From assembly GCF_025833875.1 (NCBI RefSeq), contig NZ_JAOYOD010000001.1, positions 3,658,001 through 3,722,000 of the forward strand: 64,000 bases of DNA, read 5' to 3'. The stretch comes from Reichenbachiella ulvae. Its GTDB lineage: Bacteria > Bacteroidota > Bacteroidia > Cytophagales > Cyclobacteriaceae. This document shows positions 28,286 through 36,716 of this stretch, in pieces (position 1 is the stretch's first letter; each line of letters starts with the position of its first letter). The notes beneath the pieces are model-generated. The model was not told the DNA's origin and searched no databases. It saw nothing but the letters and a program-made list of their open reading frames with translations. A program made the translations under genes and the position numbers.

Positions 28286-29143
28286 CTACAACCTATCTAA
28301 CACCTTTTTGATCAATGAATCAATCACTCGATCAGGATTTTTCGAGAATTTATTCTTAGCCCGGTTGGCAATGATGGCGTTCAGACTTAGTACTTCATGC
28401 CCCATCAATCTACCCAATGCATAATAACCAGCCGTCTCCATCTCAAAATTGGTGAGCCAAAAATCATCCATATGAAAATACATTAGGTCTTCCATCAGAT
28501 GTGGATAACGCTGATCGATCCTAATGCTTCTGCCCTGTGGTGCATAGAATCCCGGTGAGGTTACGGTATTGCCGCGAATCATATCGAAAGCAAATTGCTC
28601 GCGAAGTACAGTAGAGCCTTCTACACAATAGGGCTTGAATGGAAAATCTAAATATTGACGAAGCTTGTTGGTCAGCATATTTTCGAACCCAGTCTGACGT
28701 AGATTATAAAAAGTCATCAAGGTGTCCAGACCTATACCATAATCTGACACCAAATGTGAGCCTAACCTTAAATCCTCCTGCAAACTGCCTGAGGTCCCTA
28801 TCCTGATGATGTTGAGCTTCTTGTGTTTTTCTTTGACCTCACGCGTCTTCAGATTGATATTGACCAAAGCATCCAGCTCGGTCATGAAAATCTCGACATT
28901 GTCCGTTCCCATCCCTGTACTGATGACAGTCACGTCCTTGCCCTTGTAGCTTCCCCGATGCGTGATAAATTCCCTACGATTCATCTCAAAATCGATAGAA
29001 TCGAAAAGCTGACTGATACGAAACACACGACTCGGATCACCCACAGTCAGTATGGTATCAGAAATATTTTCAGGCTTTAGATTGAGATGATAGACACTAC
29101 CATCCTTGTTCAATATTAAATCAGTTTCGGAGATTGTCCGCAT
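28286..29143 (-). CDS. nucleoside phosphorylase (uridine-phosphorylase-like)
   Basis: 285 aa. PNP/UDP family type I fold with VGDPSRVFRIS (phosphate-site loop, about 33-43), VISTGMGTDNVEIFMTEL (about 74-91), IRIGTSGSLQ (about 113-122) and TNFEMETAGYYALG (about 231-244), where the Glu-Met-Glu motif contacts the ribose. Such enzymes split nucleosides with phosphate. Sequence and length favour uridine phosphorylase, but the exact base specificity cannot be read here. Confidence 0.85.
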   Translation of the reverse strand: MRTISETDLILNKDGSVYHLNLKPENISDTILTVGDPSRVFRISQLFDSIDFEMNRREFITHRGSYKGKDVTVISTGMGTDNVEIFMTELDALVNINLKTREVKEKHKKLNIIRIGTSGSLQEDLRLGSHLVSDYGIGLDTLMTFYNLRQTGFENMLTNKLRQYLDFPFKPYCVEGSTVLREQFAFDMIRGNTVTSPGFYAPQGRSIRIDQRYPHLMEDLMYFHMDDFWLTNFEMETAGYYALGRLMGHEVLSLNAIIANRAKNKFSKNPDRVIDSLIKKVLDRL

Positions 29144-29231
29144 ATAGGTAATAGCTCAAGATCCGAAGGAAAGATAATAAAAAGCCTCTGATTGTACGAA
29201 CTAAGGGTCGTTACAATATTTGAGTCATGAA

Positions 29232-29870
29232 TTATTTCTTGATTTCTGCAGCAGGATTACCAAAAACAGTCGATTTAGCTTCTACATCAGCGATCACAAC
29301 AGATCCAGCTCCAATGCGTGCCCCTTTACCAATCTTAACACCGGAAACAATCACAGAACCCGATCCGATAAAAACGTCATCCTCTATCTGCACCCCTGAA
29401 CTCACCACTGCTCTAGCACCAATCTGAACCAAATCTCCCAATTTGCAAGAATGATCTACGATGGCACCCGTATGTAGCAAACAATGATTTCCGATTTCGG
29501 TACCCGCTCCTACTACAGCGCCAGCATTGATAAAATTGCCATGACCGATATGACTAGTTTTAGCCATTTCGACAGTATTATGAACCGCATTGACCGGCAT
29601 TTTCTTGCGCTTTCCAGTCAACATTTTGGCCAGGCTCTTTTTCTCTTTATTGTCATCAGACGCGACAAAAGCTTCGCATTTCTTTCCGATCAATTTGAGA
29701 TAACCATCATCCGAGGTATCACCCAAAACGGAGACGTTATCGATTTCTGTGCCGTGTAGTTCCTTATGGTCATCCAAAAAACCATACACCACATTACCAT
29801 TTGATTCGAATATTTCAAGAGCAGCTCTACCCAAGCCGCCTGCACCAAAAATTATTACCGGATTGTCCAT
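29232..29870 (-). CDS. PglD/NeuD-like sugar O/N-acyltransferase
   Basis: 212 aa. The N-terminal Rossmann-like PglD domain carries VIIFGAGGLGRAALEIF (about 5-21). A left-handed beta-helix of hexapeptide repeats follows (about 100-200: HIGHGNFINAGAVVGAGTEIG, IGARAVVSSGVQI, IGSGSVIVSGVKIG, then IGAGSVV), with a candidate catalytic His in GAIVDHSC. The family acetylates UDP-linked amino sugars for glycans or O-antigen. Next to a polytopic membrane protein, a role in surface polysaccharide is plausible. Confidence 0.85.
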   Translation of the reverse strand: MDNPVIIFGAGGLGRAALEIFESNGNVVYGFLDDHKELHGTEIDNVSVLGDTSDDGYLKLIGKKCEAFVASDDNKEKKSLAKMLTGKRKKMPVNAVHNTVEMAKTSHIGHGNFINAGAVVGAGTEIGNHCLLHTGAIVDHSCKLGDLVQIGARAVVSSGVQIEDDVFIGSGSVIVSGVKIGKGARIGAGSVVIADVEAKSTVFGNPAAEIKK

Positions 29871-29899
29871 GCGGCAAAGTTATATTTATTCATCAAGCT

Positions 29900-31126
29900 T
29901 TATTGGTTCGCTCGATTCAAAAATCCCCTTTTCAAATTAAAAACCAGAAATAAGAGCACAGGCATATAATACACCTTGTATCTGGCAACCGTACCGAGGT
30001 TTGGCACACTGTAGGCTAGCAGCCCTGCACAAAGCAAGACATAAATCAGCGACACGATTGCCTCGATGTTCACCTCATGACTTTCTTTCTTAATCCAAAA
30101 CCCTATGGCTATTAGTAGCAAAGCAAAATTTTCTGTTCCGCTCAAAATGGCCGGAAAAGTAAAACTCTCAAATGCAAGCGGTCGAATAATAGCAGAGTAG
30201 GTATAATAAAAAACATCTGCAAACACCCCCATCACTCCAGATAAACCCGAGCCATTCAACCCATTTACTTCATCCGATTTTGTCAAAATCCAGTCATGGT
30301 TTTGCTGTACTACTTGCAAAAATTCTAACCCCCGAAAATTCGGACTCAACCAGTATAGAAACACATAGGCCGGAAAAATCATCAGAACGGCTATCAACAA
30401 TGATTTTGAAAGGCCATGCCATCGTTTCCAGAAGTCAAATTCCAAGTGATAAAGCCTTAAGAAAATCAAAGCAGGCAACAGCAGTGCCGCTATATAATAT
30501 TTGATCACGATCAAAAACACCAAACCGCAAACAAGTAATAAATAATCCCATATTCTAATCTGTCTGGCTCTTAATCTGGCATAAAAACCCACAACGATTA
30601 CAAAAGCGGCAAAACCAATACTTTCCTTGAGCAATCCTGAAGACCAAAACACCAGGGAAGGAATGAACATGAACGAAAAGAAAAAGGGCATCCGATAGCT
30701 CTCATTCCATTTGCAGAATGACTTCAATCCGTAAATAGAAGAGGCGAAACTAATAAGTGAGAAATAAACAGCGCACAGCCAATAATCAAGCTGCCCCAAA
30801 TAAACCATCAGAGAAACCCCTCTCGTGAACCATATCGCTCGAACGGGCTGACTGCTCTGAAGCGGTTGGGTGAGCTCCAACCAAAAATCCTTGAAGGGAA
30901 GTAAAGCCATCTGCCTGGCCTGTTCATAGTAACTCCAGGTATCTCCCCCTTGATAATGGTATTGATAAAGTAGCCCTAAGCCCAAACCTGCCAGAACCTT
31001 AGCTGCAAGTGCTGCATAAAAAAGCTTACTCGAAAGTATCTCCCTGCTATATCGCCAAAGCCAATATACCAGCCCAGAAAGGACAGAAACATGTATAAGG
31101 TATATAAATAGGAGTTGCAAGGTCAA
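29900..31126 (-). CDS. polytopic membrane protein, glycan polymerase/GT-C-like
   Basis: 408 aa with about ten to twelve TM helices throughout. Motifs include QGGDTWSYYEQARQM (about 59-73) after the second TM and FIPSLVFWSSGLLKESIGF (about 152-170). The latter resembles the WS..KE motif of EpsG/Wzy-like or GT-C membrane proteins, but I cannot name a family. The start is TTG at 31126, overlapping the DUF2851 stop as TTGA; no Met occurs until far inside the protein, so the non-ATG start is well supported. Neighbouring acetyltransferase suggests surface glycan work. Confidence 0.6.
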   Translation of the reverse strand: MTLQLLFIYLIHVSVLSGLVYWLWRYSREILSSKLFYAALAAKVLAGLGLGLLYQYHYQGGDTWSYYEQARQMALLPFKDFWLELTQPLQSSQPVRAIWFTRGVSLMVYLGQLDYWLCAVYFSLISFASSIYGLKSFCKWNESYRMPFFFSFMFIPSLVFWSSGLLKESIGFAAFVIVVGFYARLRARQIRIWDYLLLVCGLVFLIVIKYYIAALLLPALIFLRLYHLEFDFWKRWHGLSKSLLIAVLMIFPAYVFLYWLSPNFRGLEFLQVVQQNHDWILTKSDEVNGLNGSGLSGVMGVFADVFYYTYSAIIRPLAFESFTFPAILSGTENFALLLIAIGFWIKKESHEVNIEAIVSLIYVLLCAGLLAYSVPNLGTVARYKVYYMPVLLFLVFNLKRGFLNRANQ

Positions 31127-32400
31127 CCTGATATGAGCTTAAGCCCAATTTTACAGGAAAGGCATTTCTTTTTCAAACAAAACTCGTTCTTCAATTCAAT
31201 CAAAGCCTGTGTGTCAAAAGCATTTTCTGGCTCCATACCTAAGGCTTCCCAATCGCTGATGATGTGATTTTTTTCTGGTTTGAGCGATTGCAGCAGATCC
31301 ACCGCCTTGTCCATATAGCTTAGACTAGCGGTCTCCTGTGCATAAGCGGCCAGCAATACTGCAGCTACATTGACCAGTAAAACATCCACACTTGCCTCGC
31401 CCAACCCATTCATCTTGCGAGACGATTCTTTCCCAAAATCATAATGATTCACCCAATACTCCGGGTTAGTAATTTGAAATATCTTTTTTAACTCGCCAGT
31501 ATTTTCGCTTTGTAAGATGAATTGAAAAAACTTCGAATTTAGATGAATCAATTGTGCCAACTGAGCCAGACGAACAGTTGGGAAATTCGCAGGACGCATG
31601 CGCAAAAACTTCCACTCCACCTTAATCATTTGCTTTGGCTCCAGGTTGTATTTCTGTCTTAGATAGGAATAGATCTCCTTTAATTGACCATGATAGGTAT
31701 CCATAGATTCACCTTCCAAAAAACCAGCCATTCCGAAAAGCAATGCTTCCAATTCTTCTCTCTTAGAGCCATGCTTAATTAAAATTTTGAAAGGAAGGGA
31801 TTGAGCCAACTTCAACATAGGTTCGGCATTTTTCTTGAAGCCAAAAGTCTTCGCAATCAACTGATAAGAGGTTTCTTCCCACGAACCCGTATTGTCACTA
31901 TGCAAAGACAATAACTCCTCTGACTTTCTTTTGAGGCGGGCCACAGCTGCATGATCGAGCATCGCCATTTTATCAATCGACCTTACCTCAGCAAACCGTT
32001 TTTCACATGGGATGCTGGATGGAAAATTGACCAAATCATTGCAGCGTATGATCAGATCAAGAGATATCAACTTTTTTAATTCTAGGGTGGGAATTGACTC
32101 CCCATCTTCTCTCCGACATTCAGAATCTGCATTCCAAACTACATGCAGGATGACTGTATTGTATTTGGGATCAAGGTGGTGATTGTGATTTTTCCAATCG
32201 GAGGCATTGACATGGATCTCCACACTACCAAACCATTTGACCTCACCTATCATCAGCTGAGATTCGAGAAAATCTGGTCCAGCGTCATGATTGTGGTGAC
32301 CAATGGAGTGAATACTTACAGAAGAGCCTGTAGTAGTTTGCAGATTCGTTTTATCGAATTTCTGGTGCTTCCAGACAAAATGTAGAAATGATTCTTGCAT
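31123..32400 (-). CDS. DUF2851 family protein
   Basis: 425 aa, soluble, no signal peptide. The N-terminal signature is ESFLHFVWKHQKFD (3-16) with HNHDAGPDFLESQLMIG (about 36-52) and WFGSVEIHVNASDWKNHNHH (about 56-75). These are invariant stretches of DUF2851, found almost only in Bacteroidota. A C-terminal cluster of cysteines (CLKKKCLSCKIG) could bind metal. The function is unknown. It overlaps the following membrane-protein gene by four bases. Confidence 0.82.
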   Translation of the reverse strand: MQESFLHFVWKHQKFDKTNLQTTTGSSVSIHSIGHHNHDAGPDFLESQLMIGEVKWFGSVEIHVNASDWKNHNHHLDPKYNTVILHVVWNADSECRREDGESIPTLELKKLISLDLIIRCNDLVNFPSSIPCEKRFAEVRSIDKMAMLDHAAVARLKRKSEELLSLHSDNTGSWEETSYQLIAKTFGFKKNAEPMLKLAQSLPFKILIKHGSKREELEALLFGMAGFLEGESMDTYHGQLKEIYSYLRQKYNLEPKQMIKVEWKFLRMRPANFPTVRLAQLAQLIHLNSKFFQFILQSENTGELKKIFQITNPEYWVNHYDFGKESSRKMNGLGEASVDVLLVNVAAVLLAAYAQETASLSYMDKAVDLLQSLKPEKNHIISDWEALGMEPENAFDTQALIELKNEFCLKKKCLSCKIGLKLISG

Positions 32401-32489
32401 AGTTGGCTATAATTGGCTCAACAATGCTGCTTGTCAAATAAAAGGAATAACCAACGAATCTGCAAACTAGATAAGGCGCAAAAAACTTC

Positions 32490-33071
32490 TTAAACGAGCC
32501 CGAGCTTCTGTCTGTGATCTGTTTTAGTGGTTTCAAAAGATTCTAAATCTTCTAGGAGTCCTTCTACAGAGTCGTTGATCACAAAAAGATCCAGATTTTT
32601 TTCTTTGATCAGCCCTTGTTTCAGCATGTGGTCAAAAAAGACCATCAATGGATCGTAATAGCCATTAACATTCAAAATACCAATCGGCTTCTGAATCAGA
32701 CCCAATTGACTCCAGGTCAAAATCTCCATCAATTCCTCCAAAGTACCAAAACCACCAGGCATAGCGATGAATGCATCTGCTCTGTCTGCCATACTGGTTT
32801 TTCGCTCATGCATAGATTCCGTCAATACGATCTCCGTCAATCTATCGTGGGTGATTTCTATTTCATCCAAAAACTTAGGTACCACTCCCACTACAAAACC
32901 GCCATTGTCCAGGCAGGAATCAGCCGCTGCCCCCATGAGCCCCTGACCTGCTCCACCATATATTAAGGTGATTTCCTTTTCAGCAAAGGATTTGCCCAAC
33001 TCCTGGGCTGCTTCTTTAAATGTCGAAATATTTCCAGTGGACGAGCCACAATACACACAAATACCGTTCAT
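32490..33071 (-). CDS. LOG-family (TIGR00730) Rossmann protein
   Basis: 193 aa. The LOG signatures PGGFGTLEELMEILTWSQLG (about 105-124) and YGGAGQGLMGAAAD (about 39-52) are intact; homologues act as cytokinin-type nucleoside 5'-monophosphate phosphoribohydrolases, releasing base from AMP-like nucleotides. The N-terminus CVYCGSSTGN is typical. The promoter of the divergent ABC exporter lies in the interval to its right. Confidence 0.88.
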   Translation of the reverse strand: MNGICVYCGSSTGNISTFKEAAQELGKSFAEKEITLIYGGAGQGLMGAAADSCLDNGGFVVGVVPKFLDEIEITHDRLTEIVLTESMHERKTSMADRADAFIAMPGGFGTLEELMEILTWSQLGLIQKPIGILNVNGYYDPLMVFFDHMLKQGLIKEKNLDLFVINDSVEGLLEDLESFETTKTDHRQKLGLV

Positions 33072-33149
33072 AGTTCAATTCAATGTTGTTTTACAAATAT
33101 CTAAAATATATCCTGCCTCAAGACATTATTGGCAAATAATCCATATCGA

Positions 33150-33180
33150 TTGTACCATAAGCCAGAGAACCTTACTTTTG
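33150..33180 (+). promoter_or_regulatory. putative promoter of the ABC exporter (TTG-N20-TACTTTTG)
   Basis: TTG at 33150-33152 and TACTTTTG at 33173-33180 are separated by exactly 20 bases, matching the Bacteroidota -33/-7 pattern. It lies 21 bases before the ATG at 33202, which supports that start over the much longer upstream frame. Confidence 0.55.
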
Positions 33181-33201
33181 CGCAAATTATCCGAGAGTGA
33201 A

Positions 33202-34989
33202 ATGGCACGAGAGAAGTTAAAGGACGAAGAAAAACGCAAGCTAAATAGTGAAAATCTAAAGAAGCTATATAGCATATTCGAATACCTAATCCCCTACAGA
33301 TCCAAATTCGTAATCGGTCTCATTTTTTTAGTTGTTGGTAGTTTTTTGCTTCTGGCCTTTCCTTATGTAGCTGGTAAGCTGATAGATGTAGCCAGTGGTG
33401 ATAGTAGCTGGATTTTGACCGACATCAATCAAGTCGCAATAGCCTTACTTGGCATTCTTTTTCTTCAAGGCATCATTTCCTATTTCAGGGTTTATCTTTT
33501 TGCTCAGGTGAGCGAAAACGCCATGTCTGACATTCGCTCAGAACTGTACCGACGAATTATTCATCTTCCGATTGCATTTTTCGACAAAAACCGAACAGGT
33601 GAACTCATGAGTAGAATGACAGCAGATGTCAGCATGCTTCAAACTACCTTTTCCACTACGCTAGCGGAACTTATCAGACAAATAGTGACCTTGATCGTCG
33701 GTTTAAGCATGATTTTCATCACTACCCCAGCTTTAAGTTTGTTTATGCTCGCGGTGTTACCGGTTATCATCATCGCTGCAATGCTCTTTGGGAAGAAAAT
33801 CAGAAAACTCTCTCGCAAGTCTCAAGACGAACTAGCGGTATCCTCCACCATAGCCGAAGAAACCTTTCAGTCAATCCTGGCTGTCAAATCCTTTACCAAC
33901 GAGAACTTTGAGAAAAAACGATTTGGCTCAGCTCTGGATCAAGTGGTACAAGCAGCCATCCATGCTGCCAAATACCGAGCGGGGTTCATCTCTTTCATCA
34001 TTTTCGCACTTTTTGGCGCTATGGTAGCGATCATATGGTATGGTGCTACCCTATTACAAAATGGTGAAATGAGCATGGGTGACTTGATCTCATTCGTACT
34101 ATACACTTCCTTTATAGGAGGTTCGATAGCAGGATTGGGTGACTTGTTCGGTCAACTGCAACGCGCCATTGGAGCATCAGAACGTGTGTTAGAAATCCAG
34201 GAAGAAGCTACCGAAGAGTATCAGGAAAAATTCACGGGAGAGACCAAAATCAAGGGCAATATCAAGTTCGAAGATGTGACCTTTGCTTACGAAAGCAGAA
34301 AAGACATCCAGGTCCTCAACCACCTCAGCCTCAAAATTGAGCAAGGCCAAAAAGTGGCTTTGGTTGGAAAAAGTGGTGCAGGAAAAACCACTGTGGCACA
34401 ATTGCTCATGAGATTATACGATGGCTACCAGGGCAGCATAGCCATCGATGGAAAAGAAATTACAGATTACGAACTACGAGCTCTACGTGGCAATATTGGT
34501 ATCGTACCTCAGGAGATCATCCTATTTGGAGGATCTATCAGAGAAAACATCGCCTATGGAAATCCTGAAGCAAGTGAAGAGGAAATTCTAGCTGCAGCAG
34601 AAAAAGCCAACGCCCTTGACTTTATCAATTCCTTCCCAGAAGGACTGGATACTCAAGTGGGTGAAAGAGGTGTAAAATTATCTGGAGGACAAAGACAAAG
34701 AATCGCTATTGCGAGAACCATCTTGAAAAATCCAGCCATCTTGATTCTGGATGAGGCGACCAGTTCTCTGGATGCCGAGTCAGAAAACCTTGTACAGCAG
34801 GCTTTTCACGAATTGATGAAGAACCGCACAACCTTAATTATTGCACACAGATTAGCCACAATTAAATCGGCAGACAACATTTTCGTGTTAGAAAATGGAG
34901 AGATTACAGAAACCGGAAATCACGAAAAGTTATTTGCGAATAGTGAGAGCACTTACAACCATCTGGTCAATCTACAATTGGTCGAATAA
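33202..34989 (+). CDS. half-size ABC exporter (TM domain fused to ATPase, MsbA/LmrA type)
   Basis: 595 aa from the ATG at 33202; the open frame continues upstream but runs antisense to the LOG gene and through the promoter. Six TM helices occupy about 30-325. The ATPase domain follows with Walker A GKSGAGKTT (about 388-396), signature LSGGQRQR (about 493-500), Walker B ILILDEATSSLD and the H-loop AHRLAT. It should work as a homodimer exporting a lipid or drug-like substrate; which one is not visible. Confidence 0.92.
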   Translation: MAREKLKDEEKRKLNSENLKKLYSIFEYLIPYRSKFVIGLIFLVVGSFLLLAFPYVAGKLIDVASGDSSWILTDINQVAIALLGILFLQGIISYFRVYLFAQVSENAMSDIRSELYRRIIHLPIAFFDKNRTGELMSRMTADVSMLQTTFSTTLAELIRQIVTLIVGLSMIFITTPALSLFMLAVLPVIIIAAMLFGKKIRKLSRKSQDELAVSSTIAEETFQSILAVKSFTNENFEKKRFGSALDQVVQAAIHAAKYRAGFISFIIFALFGAMVAIIWYGATLLQNGEMSMGDLISFVLYTSFIGGSIAGLGDLFGQLQRAIGASERVLEIQEEATEEYQEKFTGETKIKGNIKFEDVTFAYESRKDIQVLNHLSLKIEQGQKVALVGKSGAGKTTVAQLLMRLYDGYQGSIAIDGKEITDYELRALRGNIGIVPQEIILFGGSIRENIAYGNPEASEEEILAAAEKANALDFINSFPEGLDTQVGERGVKLSGGQRQRIAIARTILKNPAILILDEATSSLDAESENLVQQAFHELMKNRTTLIIAHRLATIKSADNIFVLENGEITETGNHEKLFANSESTYNHLVNLQLVE

Positions 34990-35130
34990 TTCCGGGCATT
35001 AACCGCCTGATTTACAATGCTTATCTAAACCGTGAAAAAGTGTTTCTTGAATGTATCAATTATATGTTATATTATGGCTTTCTTTGTGGCAATGACATTT
35101 TTGCAAAGCAGCATCTAACGACTTGATTGA

Positions 35131-36159
35131 ATGAAATTGATACTGACGAATCTTTTTTCCGGAACCAATGAACTACTTCTATTTGGAGTATTTGGTGTCG
35201 TGATCATATTATTTCTCGCGGTTGACCTGGGATTGGTTCATAAGGGACCTAAAAAAATCTCTCAAAAAGACGCACTACTACAAACCATCTTCTGGATTTT
35301 CGTATCCTGCATCTTTGGAGGTTTGATCTATTACTTTGGAGGAGGTTCGCAAGATGCGCTTGAGTATTTCTCTGCCTACGTAACTGAGAAAGCACTATCT
35401 GTTGACAACATTTTTGTCATCCTATTGATACTGCGCTACTTTAAGGTGAAAGACGAATACTACCACGACATTTTGTTTTGGGGGATTTTGGGCGCGATTG
35501 TATTCCGTGCGGTCTTCATCTTCCTAGGCGCTTTGTTGATCGGCGAGTTTCACTGGATTCTATACATTTTCGGAGTATTCCTGATCTACTCAGGAGTCAA
35601 AATCTTCAACGAAGATGAAGATATGGACATCGAGCCAGAGAAAAACATCCTAATGAAATGGGCGAAAAAGGTGCTACCGATTTCTAAAGAAGACAAAGGA
35701 GGCAGGTTCATCTTCAGAGAAAAAGGAAAATTGTGGTTCACTCCATTGTTTCTGGTTATCCTGCTTATTGAGTCTACTGACTTGATTTTCGCAGTGGATT
35801 CTATTCCAGCAGCTTTTGCCATTAGCCAAAACGAATTTGTGATCTATACTTCAAATATTTTTGCAGTTATGGGATTGAGAGCCATGTTCTTTTTATTGGC
35901 CAATATTCTGGACAAGTTCTATCTGCTTCAAAAAGGCCTTTCAGTCGTATTGGTTTTCATCGGTGTTAAAATGCTACTCGAATGGAGTCTGATACAATCG
36001 GCTTTCCAAATGGTAGGAATTGAACATGCGCATATTCCGATCATATGGTCGTTCATTGTCATCATGTCTGCCCTGACCTTTTCTATCGTTTTGTCGGTTA
36101 TCTTCCCTCAGCAGCCAGAAATCGTTGAGCCGGTAGAAACTAGCAAGGAAGAAGCGTAG
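35131..36159 (+). CDS. TerC/Alx family membrane protein
   Basis: 342 aa with about nine TM helices. The conserved acidic motifs of TerC/Alx are LAVDLGLVHK (about 29-38), EKALSVDNIFV (about 87-97) and ESTDLIFAVDSIPAAFA (about 214-230). E. coli Alx and related proteins are linked to manganese export and alkaline pH response, and TerC to tellurite resistance and metallating exoenzymes. I see no yybP-ykoY-type riboswitch in the 141-base leader. Confidence 0.88.
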   Translation: MKLILTNLFSGTNELLLFGVFGVVIILFLAVDLGLVHKGPKKISQKDALLQTIFWIFVSCIFGGLIYYFGGGSQDALEYFSAYVTEKALSVDNIFVILLILRYFKVKDEYYHDILFWGILGAIVFRAVFIFLGALLIGEFHWILYIFGVFLIYSGVKIFNEDEDMDIEPEKNILMKWAKKVLPISKEDKGGRFIFREKGKLWFTPLFLVILLIESTDLIFAVDSIPAAFAISQNEFVIYTSNIFAVMGLRAMFFLLANILDKFYLLQKGLSVVLVFIGVKMLLEWSLIQSAFQMVGIEHAHIPIIWSFIVIMSALTFSIVLSVIFPQQPEIVEPVETSKEEA

Positions 36160-36203
36160 CCTTTTGGCTCATTTTTTCGTTAGCAAACAAAAAAGGTTGA
36201 GTT

Positions 36204-36686
36204 ATGATTGTTTCTTTTGACGAACTACCTGGTACTGCCAGGGTATGGATTTATCAGGCAGATAAAACTTTTGGACAAGCGGATTTGGAAGTAATTGCTG
36301 AGGAAGCCAACAAATTCTTTGATGGCTGGGCGGCACATGGTGCTCCTCTCAAAAGCAGTTACAAAGTCTTTCACGACAAATTTTTAGTAATAGCGGTAGA
36401 CGAGCAATTCAATCAGGCCAGTGGCTGTTCGATAGACGCCTCTGTAGGTTTAGTTAAAACACTTGAGCAAAAATTAGGAATCAATTTCTTCGACAGAAGC
36501 AAAGTTTGCTTCCTTGTCAACGACGAGATTTTCGAGAGTTCGCTTACTGAAATCAAGCAGCTCGTAGAGCAAGGCAAAATTCAATCTGACACTCCTACAT
36601 TCAACAATCTGGTCCCGAACAAAGATGAACTGGAAAGCAGCTGGATCATTCCAGCAGAAGAAAGCTGGTTGAAAAGGTATTTTTAA
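36204..36686 (+). CDS. conserved Bacteroidota hypothetical protein, 160 aa
   Basis: A soluble protein of mixed alpha/beta composition with no signal peptide. Similar proteins are often labelled ABC transporter ATPase, but none of the ATPase motifs is present (no Walker A, signature or Walker B). The block SGCSIDASV (about 72-80), with KVFHDKFLVIAVDE before it and FFDRSKVCFLV after it, looks like a conserved core. It lies between terC and the PorE-like gene, 44 and 30 bases away on the same strand. Function not known. Confidence 0.65.
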   Translation: MIVSFDELPGTARVWIYQADKTFGQADLEVIAEEANKFFDGWAAHGAPLKSSYKVFHDKFLVIAVDEQFNQASGCSIDASVGLVKTLEQKLGINFFDRSKVCFLVNDEIFESSLTEIKQLVEQGKIQSDTPTFNNLVPNKDELESSWIIPAEESWLKRYF

Positions 36687-36716
36687 GTCGCTAATCTTTC
36701 ATTAGATTGCTAAGAG

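Noticed and set aside
29875..29882. TAACTTTG box at the PglD-like gene start
   Set aside because: It lies only four bases before the ATG, which would give almost no leader; with many AT-rich intergenic bases a chance match is likely.
32968..33201. 78-residue N-terminal extension of the ABC exporter frame
   Set aside because: It overlaps the LOG gene antisense and the promoter, and has no domain; the ATG at 33202 fits the family.
34990..35130. Possible manganese (yybP-ykoY) riboswitch upstream of the TerC/Alx gene
   Set aside because: None of the conserved bulge sequences or paired stems is visible in the 141-base leader.
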